DNA of 64,000 nucleotides from Vibrio splendidus (GTDB lineage: Bacteria > Pseudomonadota > Gammaproteobacteria > Enterobacterales > Vibrionaceae): the NCBI RefSeq assembly GCF_001557875.1, contig NZ_LNRF01000001.1, positions 620,001 to 684,000 on the forward strand, given 5' to 3'. Positions 57,245 to 64,000 of this stretch are shown here, in pieces; position 1 is the first letter of the stretch, and each line of letters starts with the position of its first letter. The position numbers were made by a program, and so were the translations under genes. A model generated the notes under the pieces. That model was not told where the DNA came from. It saw only the letters and a program-made list of their open reading frames with translations, and did no database searches.

Positions 57245-57619
57245 ATGAAGAAAGTACTATTGGCAACCTTGTTTAGTGTTGCTGCGTTAGCAGGATGCAG
57301 CCAGAAGGCTGAGGTTTCAGCTCAATCACAAGAAAATGCGAACCCTATCTGTAGCACTAAAAACCTAACTGGTGGTTGGTCGCAAAGCGATATCACACCA
57401 GAAGCTAAGCAAGCTCTAGACGCGGTTCTTGGCCAAATGAATACTTCAGCTGAGCTCAAGCAGATCTTGAGTGTTCGAACTCAGGTCGTCGCGGGTTTGA
57501 ACTATGCTATCGAATTTGAAATGGATAATGGTGAAGTGTGGAATACCATCGTATATCGTTCTCTACAGGGTGATATCGAAATGACGCAACCAGCACAGAA
57601 AGGTCGTTTGTGTTCATAG
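57245..57619 (+). CDS. Cystatin-like lipoprotein
   Basis: This 124-residue lipoprotein has a signal peptide with lipobox LAGC (Cys 18). The mature part holds an N-terminal Gly-Gly-Trp (43-45), a helix (~51-75), and the sequence QVVAG at residues 80-84, identical to the papain-inhibitor loop of cystatins, followed by the LNYAIEFEM strand as expected for the fold. Cys 36 and Cys 123 could form a disulfide. It should sit in the outer or inner membrane facing the periplasm. It may inhibit a cysteine protease, or only share the fold. Ribosome binding site GTGAGGG is good; a terminator follows. Confidence 0.72.
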   Translation: MKKVLLATLFSVAALAGCSQKAEVSAQSQENANPICSTKNLTGGWSQSDITPEAKQALDAVLGQMNTSAELKQILSVRTQVVAGLNYAIEFEMDNGEVWNTIVYRSLQGDIEMTQPAQKGRLCS

Positions 57620-57658
57620 TCTAGATGCGTCTGTACTTTGTTAGATAGACTGCAAATA

Positions 57659-57687
57659 AAAATGGCTCCTTATTGGGAGCCATTTTT
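57659..57687 (+). terminator. Terminator of the cystatin-like gene
   Basis: Stem AAAATGGCTCC (57659-57669) / GGAGCCATTTT (57676-57686) runs into T's; A's on the other side could also end the convergent gene at 57718. Confidence 0.85.
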
Positions 57688-57717
57688 GTTTTTAAGGAGA
57701 CTGATTATTGAGCGTTT

Positions 57718-58296
57718 TTAGTCGGCTAGCTCGGGGGCAGCTAACTCTTGAATACAAGCTCGGCTGATGTCTTCATCAATGTAGGCCATACCAAGTTTAT
57801 TGAGGTAGTCCATACGGTCGGCAGTGCGAAGCTCGATGTCGGGGCCTGCAATGTTGTTGGCTTGATAAATTTCAGTGAGATGAGACATGAATTGCTCACC
57901 AACACTCATCATCAATAGGCTCATTGCGCCTACGTCCGGTCTTACTTTGGTACGTTGCTTTTGAGATAGGTTTACCGCTAACACGATAGGGTGTTCTTCA
58001 CCTTCGAAGCGAACACCTCGCTCACGAACGGTTTGCTTAGCCCAGTAGTACGCCAGTTCTTTGCTCTGGGTAAGAAACACTGGCTCGACCGATTCGGTAT
58101 AGTTGTTGCCGATGGTCGCCATAGTTTTTGAAGCTGCTTCGTTGAGCGCTTTGTCTCCAGAACGTTTTAGGCCTTGGCCTTGAATAGAAGCCAATAAAGC
58201 TGAAGATGTGCCGTGATACCAAGTATCACCCGTCGCGAAACCATTCTCTGATAACAGTGTTTTTGCATCTTGTAGGTGTGTGGGTATTGAAGTCAT
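57718..58296 (-). CDS. Conserved protein, possible ADP-ribosyltransferase-like fold
   Basis: This 192-residue cytosolic protein has TWYHGTSSALLASIQGQGL near residues 25-43, then VEPVFLTQSKELAYYWAKQ near 70-88. A YHGT strand followed by a strand/helix with xFLTxS..AxYWA is seen in ADP-ribosyltransferase-like proteins, where His and Tyr hold NAD; the glutamate of the third motif is not certain. I cannot name a family. ATG 58296 with GAGAG upstream is preferred over 58311. It follows aceA in the same direction over a structured spacer, ~200 bp. Confidence 0.6.
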   Translation of the reverse strand: MTSIPTHLQDAKTLLSENGFATGDTWYHGTSSALLASIQGQGLKRSGDKALNEAASKTMATIGNNYTESVEPVFLTQSKELAYYWAKQTVRERGVRFEGEEHPIVLAVNLSQKQRTKVRPDVGAMSLLMMSVGEQFMSHLTEIYQANNIAGPDIELRTADRMDYLNKLGMAYIDEDISRACIQELAAPELAD

Positions 58297-58407
58297 AGGC
58301 ACTCTCAACAAATAAGAATTTCAATAAATTGGAATCTCAAAAAAACATGAATACAGTTAGCTTAAACAGAAGTTGTTCGGTTAACCGTGGTGTGGCACAC
58401 AAATCTG

Positions 58408-58498
58408 AGGCTTTGAGATAAAGCTGGCAGTAGTAGCTTTATCTCAAAGCCTTCCCCCGGATCTTACCGAAGTAAGAGAGAAGGGCGGGGGAGGCTTT
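58408..58498 (-). ncRNA. Structured 3' region of isocitrate lyase mRNA with two competing hairpins
   Basis: On the minus strand, downstream of aceA, two helices can form. Hairpin 1 pairs AAAGCCTCCCCCG (58498-58486) with CGGGGGAAGGCTTT (58459-58446), one bulge, and contains an inner TCTTAC-TTCG-GTAAGA hairpin with a UUCG tetraloop. Hairpin 2 is an 18-bp perfect inverted repeat (58452-58435 / 58425-58408). AGGCTTT at 58452-58446 belongs to both, so the two compete. No long U run follows. It could be a terminator, attenuator or sRNA source for the downstream gene. Confidence 0.55.
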
Positions 58499-58509
58499 AG
58501 CGTTAGCGA

Positions 58510-60108
58510 TTAATCAAATTGGTTCGATGTATTCGCTTCACCTGCTGCTTTTAGTGCATTCTCACCAGCAAAGTACTCTTTGTGGTCATCACCCATGTCT
58601 GAACCAGACATGTTTTGGTGTTTAACACATGCGATACCTTGGCGGATCTCTTTACGTTGAACATTCGCAACGTAGCCCAGCATACCTTGGTCGCCGAAGT
58701 ACTCTTTCGCTAGGTTGTCAGTAGACAGCGCTGCAGTGTGGTAAGTCGGTAGTGTAATCAAGTGGTGGAAAATACCCGCTTCGCGTGAAGCATCTGCTTG
58801 GAATGTACGGATCTTCTCATCAGCGTTTGCAGACAATTCTGATTCGTCGTATTCCGCACTCATTAGGTTCGCACGGTCGTAAGCTGAAACATCTTTACCT
58901 TCTGCTACCATCGCATCGAAAGCTTGCTGACGGAAGTTTAGCGTCCAGTTGAATGATGGAGAGTTGTTGTAAACCAGTTTCGCATTAGGGTGTACTTCAC
59001 GTACGCCGTCCATCATCTCTTTGATTTGACCGATGTGTGGCTTCTCTGTCTCAATCCAAAGTAGGTCAGCACCTGCGTTAATTGCTTCGATACAGTCAAA
59101 TACACAACGATCTTCACCAGTACCTTGGCGGAATTGGTATAAGCCTGAAGGCAGACGCTTAGGTCTAACTAGCTTGCCGTCACGGTTGAAGCAAACATCG
59201 CCTTCAGCCATATCTGCAACATCAATCTCTTCCACATCTAGGTAAGAGTTGTAGATGTCACCTTGGTCGCCCGGCTCTTTCACTACTGCGATTTCTTTTG
59301 TTAAACCAGCGCCTTGTGAATCGGTACGAGCAACGATGATGCCGTTGTCGATGCCTAGTTCAAGGAAAGCGTAACGAAGCGCACGAAGTTTTGCGTGGAA
59401 GTCAGCGTGTGGAACCGTTACTTTGCCGTCTTGGTGACCACATTGCTTCTCATCCGCTACTTGGTTTTCGATTTGCAGGCAACAAGCACCCGCTTCAATC
59501 ATCTGCTTAGCCATTAGGTAAGTCGCTTCTGCGTTACCAAAACCTGCATCGATATCGGCAATGATTGGTACTACGTGTGTTACGTGGTTGTCGATTTTGT
59601 CTTGGATACGGTCTTGTAGGTTTACATCGCCAGCTTCACGCGCAGCGTCTAGCTCACGGAATAAACCACCCAGTTCACGAGCATCAGCTTGGCGCAGGAA
59701 GGTGTATAGCTCTTCTACTAGGCCCGCAACCGATGTTTTCTCATGCATAGATTGGTCTGGAAGTGGACCAAAATCAGAGCGAAGTGCCGCTACCATCCAA
59801 CCTGAAAGGTATAGGTAACGACGGTCTGTCTTGCCATCAAAGTGCTTCTTAATAGAAATCAGTTTTTGTTGGCCGATGAAACCATGCCAGCAACCCAGAG
59901 ACTGAGTATATTGAGAGCTGTCTTCGTCATAAGCCGCCATGTCTGCACGCATAATATCTGCCGTGTATTGCGCAATATCCAGACCTGTTTTGAATTTGTT
60001 TTGAGCTCGCATACGAGCAGCAGATTCAGGGTTAATTGCATCCCATGGAGCACCAGCAGCGCTTTTTGCAACTTCAATCATTTCGATATCTTGTGTAATT
60101 TGCGACAT
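58510..60108 (-). CDS. aceA: Isocitrate lyase
   Basis: Isocitrate lyase splits isocitrate into glyoxylate and succinate, the first step of the glyoxylate shunt used on acetate and fatty acids. The 532-residue protein belongs to the long subclass (E. coli AceA is 434). Active-site KQCGH lies near residue 219 (KKCGH in E. coli), with DIDAGFGN metal-binding segment before it and NNSPSFNW later. The ribosome binding site AAGGAAT is good. It is divergent from a LysR gene and its 3' end runs into the structured region at 58408-58498. Confidence 0.95.
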   Translation of the reverse strand: MSQITQDIEMIEVAKSAAGAPWDAINPESAARMRAQNKFKTGLDIAQYTADIMRADMAAYDEDSSQYTQSLGCWHGFIGQQKLISIKKHFDGKTDRRYLYLSGWMVAALRSDFGPLPDQSMHEKTSVAGLVEELYTFLRQADARELGGLFRELDAAREAGDVNLQDRIQDKIDNHVTHVVPIIADIDAGFGNAEATYLMAKQMIEAGACCLQIENQVADEKQCGHQDGKVTVPHADFHAKLRALRYAFLELGIDNGIIVARTDSQGAGLTKEIAVVKEPGDQGDIYNSYLDVEEIDVADMAEGDVCFNRDGKLVRPKRLPSGLYQFRQGTGEDRCVFDCIEAINAGADLLWIETEKPHIGQIKEMMDGVREVHPNAKLVYNNSPSFNWTLNFRQQAFDAMVAEGKDVSAYDRANLMSAEYDESELSANADEKIRTFQADASREAGIFHHLITLPTYHTAALSTDNLAKEYFGDQGMLGYVANVQRKEIRQGIACVKHQNMSGSDMGDDHKEYFAGENALKAAGEANTSNQFD

Positions 60109-60249
60109 AACTATTCCTTAGTTTCACGTGGACATGTTGGCCAATTTGGCGAGGTCATTTGATTTGGATTAAATCTAACCATGGACAAAGAATAATCATG
60201 TATGTGATAATTTTGTTAATTTATAGTTATTATATTCGGTATTTTTCTT

Positions 60250-61203
60250 ATGAATATTGCTCGTATAGACCTTAATTTACTTGTGTATTTAGACATGTTG
60301 CTACGTGAAAGAAACGTAACGCGTGCGGCAAATCAACTGGGTATTACTCAGCCAGCTATGAGTAATGGCCTACGCCGATTGCGTGATCTGTTTGAAGATC
60401 CGTTGTTGGTGAGAACAAGTGAAGGGATGATACCGACCGAGCGAGCACATAAATTGCAGCCACTGATTCGAAACATCTTGGCGAACGTCGAAAAGACGCT
60501 GCAGCCGACCACAGAATTTAATGCAGAAGACAGTGAGCGTGTGTTTCGTATCATGGCGAGTGACTATGCGGAATCGACCATTATTCAGCCGTTATTGAAA
60601 AAGTTGAGTGAGATCGCACCGAAAATACGGCTGGACATCATGACGCCAAGTGACGTGAGTTATCAGGATGTAGAGCAAGGTACCGTTGATATAATTATCA
60701 ACAGATTTGACGATATTCCTCAGTCGTTTCACCAGATGAGCCTTTGGCACGATGGGTTTTCATGTCTATTTAGTTGTGACAACCCGATTGCCGACAATTT
60801 CGATATTTTGTCTTATCTAAAGGCGCAACATATTTGGGTAAGTAAGACAGGTATGGGAACAGGAGTGGGGATCAACCCAAGCGAAGCACAAAAGCTCGGT
60901 TGGATAGATGAAGCATTAATGCGCATTGGTAAAACCCGTAACATCACGGTGTTTACTCGACACTACTTGTCGGCGATTCTCTTCGCACAACAGAAGAATC
61001 TGATCCTTACTATTCCAACAAAAGCAGCGCAACTGCAGCGCAATAATCCAAGGTTATTGATCAAACCTGCACCATTTGCGATTGAGCCCTTTGAGGTAAA
61101 AATGGCGTGGAGTCCATTATTACAAACTAATCCAGACCATCAGTGGATGCGTCGTTTGATAAAAAGTGTCGCTAACGAAATCGAGAGTGGAGTGACGGAA
61201 TAA
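60250..61203 (+). CDS. LysR family regulator next to glyoxylate-shunt genes
   Basis: This 317-residue LysR protein has an N-terminal winged helix (TRAANQLGITQPAMSNGLRRLRD) and a co-inducer domain (YAESTIIQPLLKKLSE, VDIIINRFDD). It diverges from aceA by 141 bp and is followed by malate synthase. It most likely senses a carboxylate and controls aceA and/or glcB, but the ligand is unknown. It is not close to the other two LysR genes here. Confidence 0.9.
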   Translation: MNIARIDLNLLVYLDMLLRERNVTRAANQLGITQPAMSNGLRRLRDLFEDPLLVRTSEGMIPTERAHKLQPLIRNILANVEKTLQPTTEFNAEDSERVFRIMASDYAESTIIQPLLKKLSEIAPKIRLDIMTPSDVSYQDVEQGTVDIIINRFDDIPQSFHQMSLWHDGFSCLFSCDNPIADNFDILSYLKAQHIWVSKTGMGTGVGINPSEAQKLGWIDEALMRIGKTRNITVFTRHYLSAILFAQQKNLILTIPTKAAQLQRNNPRLLIKPAPFAIEPFEVKMAWSPLLQTNPDHQWMRRLIKSVANEIESGVTE

Positions 61204-61320
61204 CACAGTTTGTAGGGTATTTTTTATATGAATATCCAGTATAACGGGCATAAATTAGCTAAATTCATGTCCGTTGCGTAAATTTATTGAGTAGTCATCA
61301 GTTAGCTTGAGAGAGATTTT

Positions 61321-63507
61321 ATGAGCAGTCGTATTCAACAGGGAAGCTTGAACATTGATAGCACCCTCTACCAATTAATTAATGAGCAGGTAATTCCTGG
61401 AACAGGTATTGTCGCTGAAGACTTTTGGCAATCTTTTGCAACCATCCTTGAAGACTTGGCTCCAAAGAACCGCGCATTGCTTATCAAGCGTGAAGATCTT
61501 CAACATCAAATTGACGTTTGGCACCAAGAGCGAGCAGGCCAAACCTTGGATGCGCTCGAATATAAACAATTCTTACAGCAGATTGGCTACTTAGTTCCTG
61601 AGGGCGATGACTTTCAAGTAACGACCGCCAGCGTTGAGCCTGAAATCGCAACACAAGCAGGTCCGCAGCTCGTTGTACCTATTATGAATGCACGTTTTGC
61701 GCTTAACGCAGCCAACGCACGTTGGGGCAGCTTATATGATGCCCTCTACGGCACTGATGTGATCAGCGAAAGCGACGGCGCAGAGAAAGGTGGAAGCTTT
61801 AACCCTGTTCGTGGTGCTAAAGTAGTGACCTATGCGCGCGGGTTCCTTGATGATGCAGCACCACTAAATGGCGTCTCTCATAAAGACGTCACCAAATACA
61901 GCATCAGTAAAGCTAGCATCGGTAATAAGCTGATAGCGACACTGGATAACGGTGAAGAAGTCACTCTAATTGATAGCAACCAGTTTATTGGCTATCAAGG
62001 CGAAGCAAGTTCACCGTCATGTATTCTACTTAAGCACAATAATCTGCATATAGAAATTCAAATTGACCCGAGCGCGCCAATTGGCAGTGTTGATGCTGCT
62101 GGTATAAAAGATGTGTTAGTCGAAGCGGCACTGACCACTATTATGGATTGTGAAGACTCGGTTGCTGCGGTTGATGGTGAAGACAAAGCACTGGCTTACC
62201 GTAACTGGTTAGGTTTGATGAAAGGTGACCTACAAGAGTCGCTAGAGAAAAACGGTAAAACCATCGTTCGTAACCTGAATCCTGATCGTCAATACACCAG
62301 TGTGACGGGTGGTGAGATCTCGCTGAAAGGTCGCAGCATGTTGTTCATCCGTAATGTCGGCCACTTGATGACTAATCCTGCCATTATTGATGCTGACGGT
62401 AATGAAGTACCTGAAGGTATTATGGATGGCATGATCACTTCGCTAATCGCAATGCACGATTTAAAAGGTAACAGTGCTTACCAAAACTCGACCGCGAACA
62501 GCATTAACATTGTAAAACCTAAAATGCATGGCCCGGAAGAAGTAGCCTTTACCAATGAACTGTTTGGTCGTATTGAAGATGCATTAGGCTTAGAACGTTT
62601 CACTATTAAAGTCGGCATCATGGACGAAGAGCGTCGTACTTCGGTTAACCTTAAAGAATGTATTCGAGCGGCTAAAGATCGTGTCGTGTTCATCAACACA
62701 GGTTTCTTAGACCGAACGGGCGATGAGATTCACACCAGTATGGAAGCGGGACCATTCGCGCCTAAAACACAACTGAAAACCATGACTTGGATTGGCGCAT
62801 ACGAAGATCAAAACGTTGATCTTGGCTTAGCTTGTGGCCTGCAAGGTAAAGCCCAGATTGGTAAAGGTATGTGGCCAGAGCCAGACAATATGGCGAAGAT
62901 GATGGACGCGAAAATCGGACATCCACAGGCGGGTGCTAATACCGCTTGGGTTCCATCGCCAACCGCCGCGACTTTGCATGCGCTGCACTATCACAAGGTG
63001 AGTGTACCAAGCCGCCAGAAAGAGCTCCGTGAGCGAGTGAGAGCGAACGTTGACGATATTCTAACTATCCCGCTACTGGGCAAGCAAAAGCTGACAACTC
63101 AAGATATCCAAAATGAACTGGACAACAATACGCAAGGTATTCTTGGTTACGTAGTTCGTTGGATTGACCAAGGCGTAGGTTGTTCGAAGGTGCCTGATAT
63201 TAACGATGTAGGGCTAATGGAAGACCGCGCGACACTGCGTATTTCGAGCCAGCATATTGCGAACTGGTTACGTCATGGGATTTGTAATGAAGCCCAAGTA
63301 ATGAGAACCATGAAGCGCATGGCAGCAGTGGTTGATGAGCAAAACGCTGGCGATTCAAGCTACCAAAATATGGCGCCTGATTTTGAAAACAGCATTGCGT
63401 TTTCAGCAGCGTGTCAGTTGGTATTTGAAGGCTGTGCTCAGCCGAGTGGTTATACCGAGCCAGTGTTACACGCGATGCGTCTAAAGCTGAAAGCTCAGAG
63501 TGTTTGA
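61321..63507 (+). CDS. glcB: Malate synthase G
   Basis: Malate synthase G condenses glyoxylate with acetyl-CoA to give malate, completing the glyoxylate shunt. The 728-residue length matches the G isoform (723 in E. coli), not the ~530-residue A form. Features: [18 protein letters not shown] near residue 277 (Mg-binding Glu/Asp region), [19 protein letters not shown], and the C-terminal [20 protein letters not shown] with the catalytic-Asp region of the family. ATG 61321 follows GAGAG. It is 117 bp after the LysR gene, with a terminator downstream. Confidence 0.95.
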   Translation: MSSRIQQGSLNIDSTLYQLINEQVIPGTGIVAEDFWQSFATILEDLAPKNRALLIKREDLQHQIDVWHQERAGQTLDALEYKQFLQQIGYLVPEGDDFQVTTASVEPEIATQAGPQLVVPIMNARFALNAANARWGSLYDALYGTDVISESDGAEKGGSFNPVRGAKVVTYARGFLDDAAPLNGVSHKDVTKYSISKASIGNKLIATLDNGEEVTLIDSNQFIGYQGEASSPSCILLKHNNLHIEIQIDPSAPIGSVDAAGIKDVLVEAALTTIMDCEDSVAAVDGEDKALAYRNWLGLMKGDLQESLEKNGKTIVRNLNPDRQYTSVTGGEISLKGRSMLFIRNVGHLMTNPAIIDADGNEVPEGIMDGMITSLIAMHDLKGNSAYQNSTANSINIVKPKMHGPEEVAFTNELFGRIEDALGLERFTIKVGIMDEERRTSVNLKECIRAAKDRVVFINTGFLDRTGDEIHTSMEAGPFAPKTQLKTMTWIGAYEDQNVDLGLACGLQGKAQIGKGMWPEPDNMAKMMDAKIGHPQAGANTAWVPSPTAATLHALHYHKVSVPSRQKELRERVRANVDDILTIPLLGKQKLTTQDIQNELDNNTQGILGYVVRWIDQGVGCSKVPDINDVGLMEDRATLRISSQHIANWLRHGICNEAQVMRTMKRMAAVVDEQNAGDSSYQNMAPDFENSIAFSAACQLVFEGCAQPSGYTEPVLHAMRLKLKAQSV

Positions 63508-63643
63508 GTCGGAAAGTGCTGAGTCGCAGATAAGCGAAAGCACAAAAAGCCTAAATCACTGAAATAGCAAAGTGATCTAATAATAAAAACAGAGAAAGAA
63601 AAATACTAAAAAAAAAGAAACCCCCTTTAACCGAGCCCAAGGT

Positions 63644-63671
63644 GCCGCGCTTTATTGCGCGGCTTTTTTTT
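63644..63671 (+). terminator. Terminator of glcB
   Basis: GC-rich 7-bp stem GCCGCGC (63644-63650) / GCGCGGC (63657-63663) with a 6-nt loop is followed by eight T. Confidence 0.92.
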
Positions 63672-63761
63672 GATTCATTTTTGTGGTGGGAAGGGGAAGA
63701 GTGGTCCAGGTTAGTGCTCACTAAGATTTAATTACTTGCGAAACCTAATTGCTACTGAAAC

Positions 63762-64000
63762 CTAGTTACTACCAAAACATAAGTATTTAATGTCCATGTA
63801 CTCATCGATGCCTTCTTTCGCACCTTCTCGGCCAATACCTGATTGCTTAACGCCTCCGAAAGGTGCGACCTCAGTTGAGATTAGGCCATCATTTATGCCG
63901 ACCATCCCGTATTCAAGTGTCTCTGCAATGTTCCATACACGGTGAATGTTCTGACTGTAGAAGTAAGATGCTAAACCGTAAATTGTGTCATTTGCCATTT
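63762..64000 (-). CDS. gabD: NAD(P)-dependent succinate-semialdehyde dehydrogenase, C-terminal part
   Basis: This is the C-terminal ~79 residues of an aldehyde dehydrogenase; the frame stays open at the right edge, so the ATG near 63998 is internal. The family end is recognisable: [36 protein letters not shown], then [24 protein letters not shown]. The [21 protein letters not shown] stretch is characteristic of succinate-semialdehyde dehydrogenase (GabD), which oxidises succinate semialdehyde to succinate. The catalytic Cys and Glu lie outside the window. Confidence 0.87.
   Translation of the reverse strand, partial: MANDTIYGLASYFYSQNIHRVWNIAETLEYGMVGINDGLISTEVAPFGGVKQSGIGREGAKEGIDEYMDIKYLCFGSN

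Overview
The window reads as a piece of a Vibrio genome, most likely the second chromosome. The strongest marker is a luxM-luxN pair (52755-56577): the kinase has its phospho-acceptor histidine at residue 471, the position known in V. harveyi LuxN. The run MCP - pstSCAB - GGDEF protein and the maltose cluster also match, from memory, the gene order of Vibrio chromosome II. Base composition and codon use look even; I saw no prophage, IS element, integron, CRISPR array, tRNA or rRNA.

Layout. 1-9055: 3' end of a lipase chaperone gene, an MCP, the pstSCAB phosphate importer (no phoU follows) and a GAF-GAF-GGDEF protein. 9125-16073: a six-gene MoxR/DUF58/DUF4381/BatA/BatB/BatD operon on the minus strand. 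16240-19238: module A, an outer-membrane-like protein plus a secreted protein, divergent from a Crp/Fnr regulator. 19480-27568: a second MCP, a small acidic protein and divergent malK / malEFG with MalT-like boxes. 28158-33130: a small unknown gene, a thioesterase, an orphan oligopeptide-binding protein, and an EamA exporter divergent from an AraC regulator. 33745-36852: module B (outer-membrane-like protein, DUF1254/DUF1214 protein, convergent LysR). 37024-42008: a translationally coupled pair of tiny genes and an AttH/ABC operon. 42600-48480: a metallophosphoesterase, a FecBCDE-type importer behind a perfect 28-bp palindrome, and a PhyH dioxygenase / MDR reductase operon. 48691-52656: a small secreted protein, an EamA transporter, an MFS remnant, and module C (LysR divergent from a DUF1254/DUF1214 protein). 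52755-58296: luxMN quorum sensing, a cystatin-like lipoprotein and a possible ADP-ribosyltransferase-fold protein. 58510-63507: the glyoxylate shunt (isocitrate lyase, LysR, malate synthase G). The right edge cuts a succinate-semialdehyde dehydrogenase.

The least explained material is the set of three dispersed modules of secreted DUF1254/DUF1214-type proteins, each next to its own regulator; two carry related outer-membrane-like partners and two carry clearly paralogous LysR proteins. Other points worth attention are the Zur-like palindrome before the FecBCDE-type importer, a probable Qrr small-RNA pairing site over the luxM ribosome binding site, a QVVAG (cystatin) motif in a small lipoprotein, and a structured 3' region after isocitrate lyase in which two hairpins share one strand. 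All family assignments come from reading translations by eye; no database search was run.
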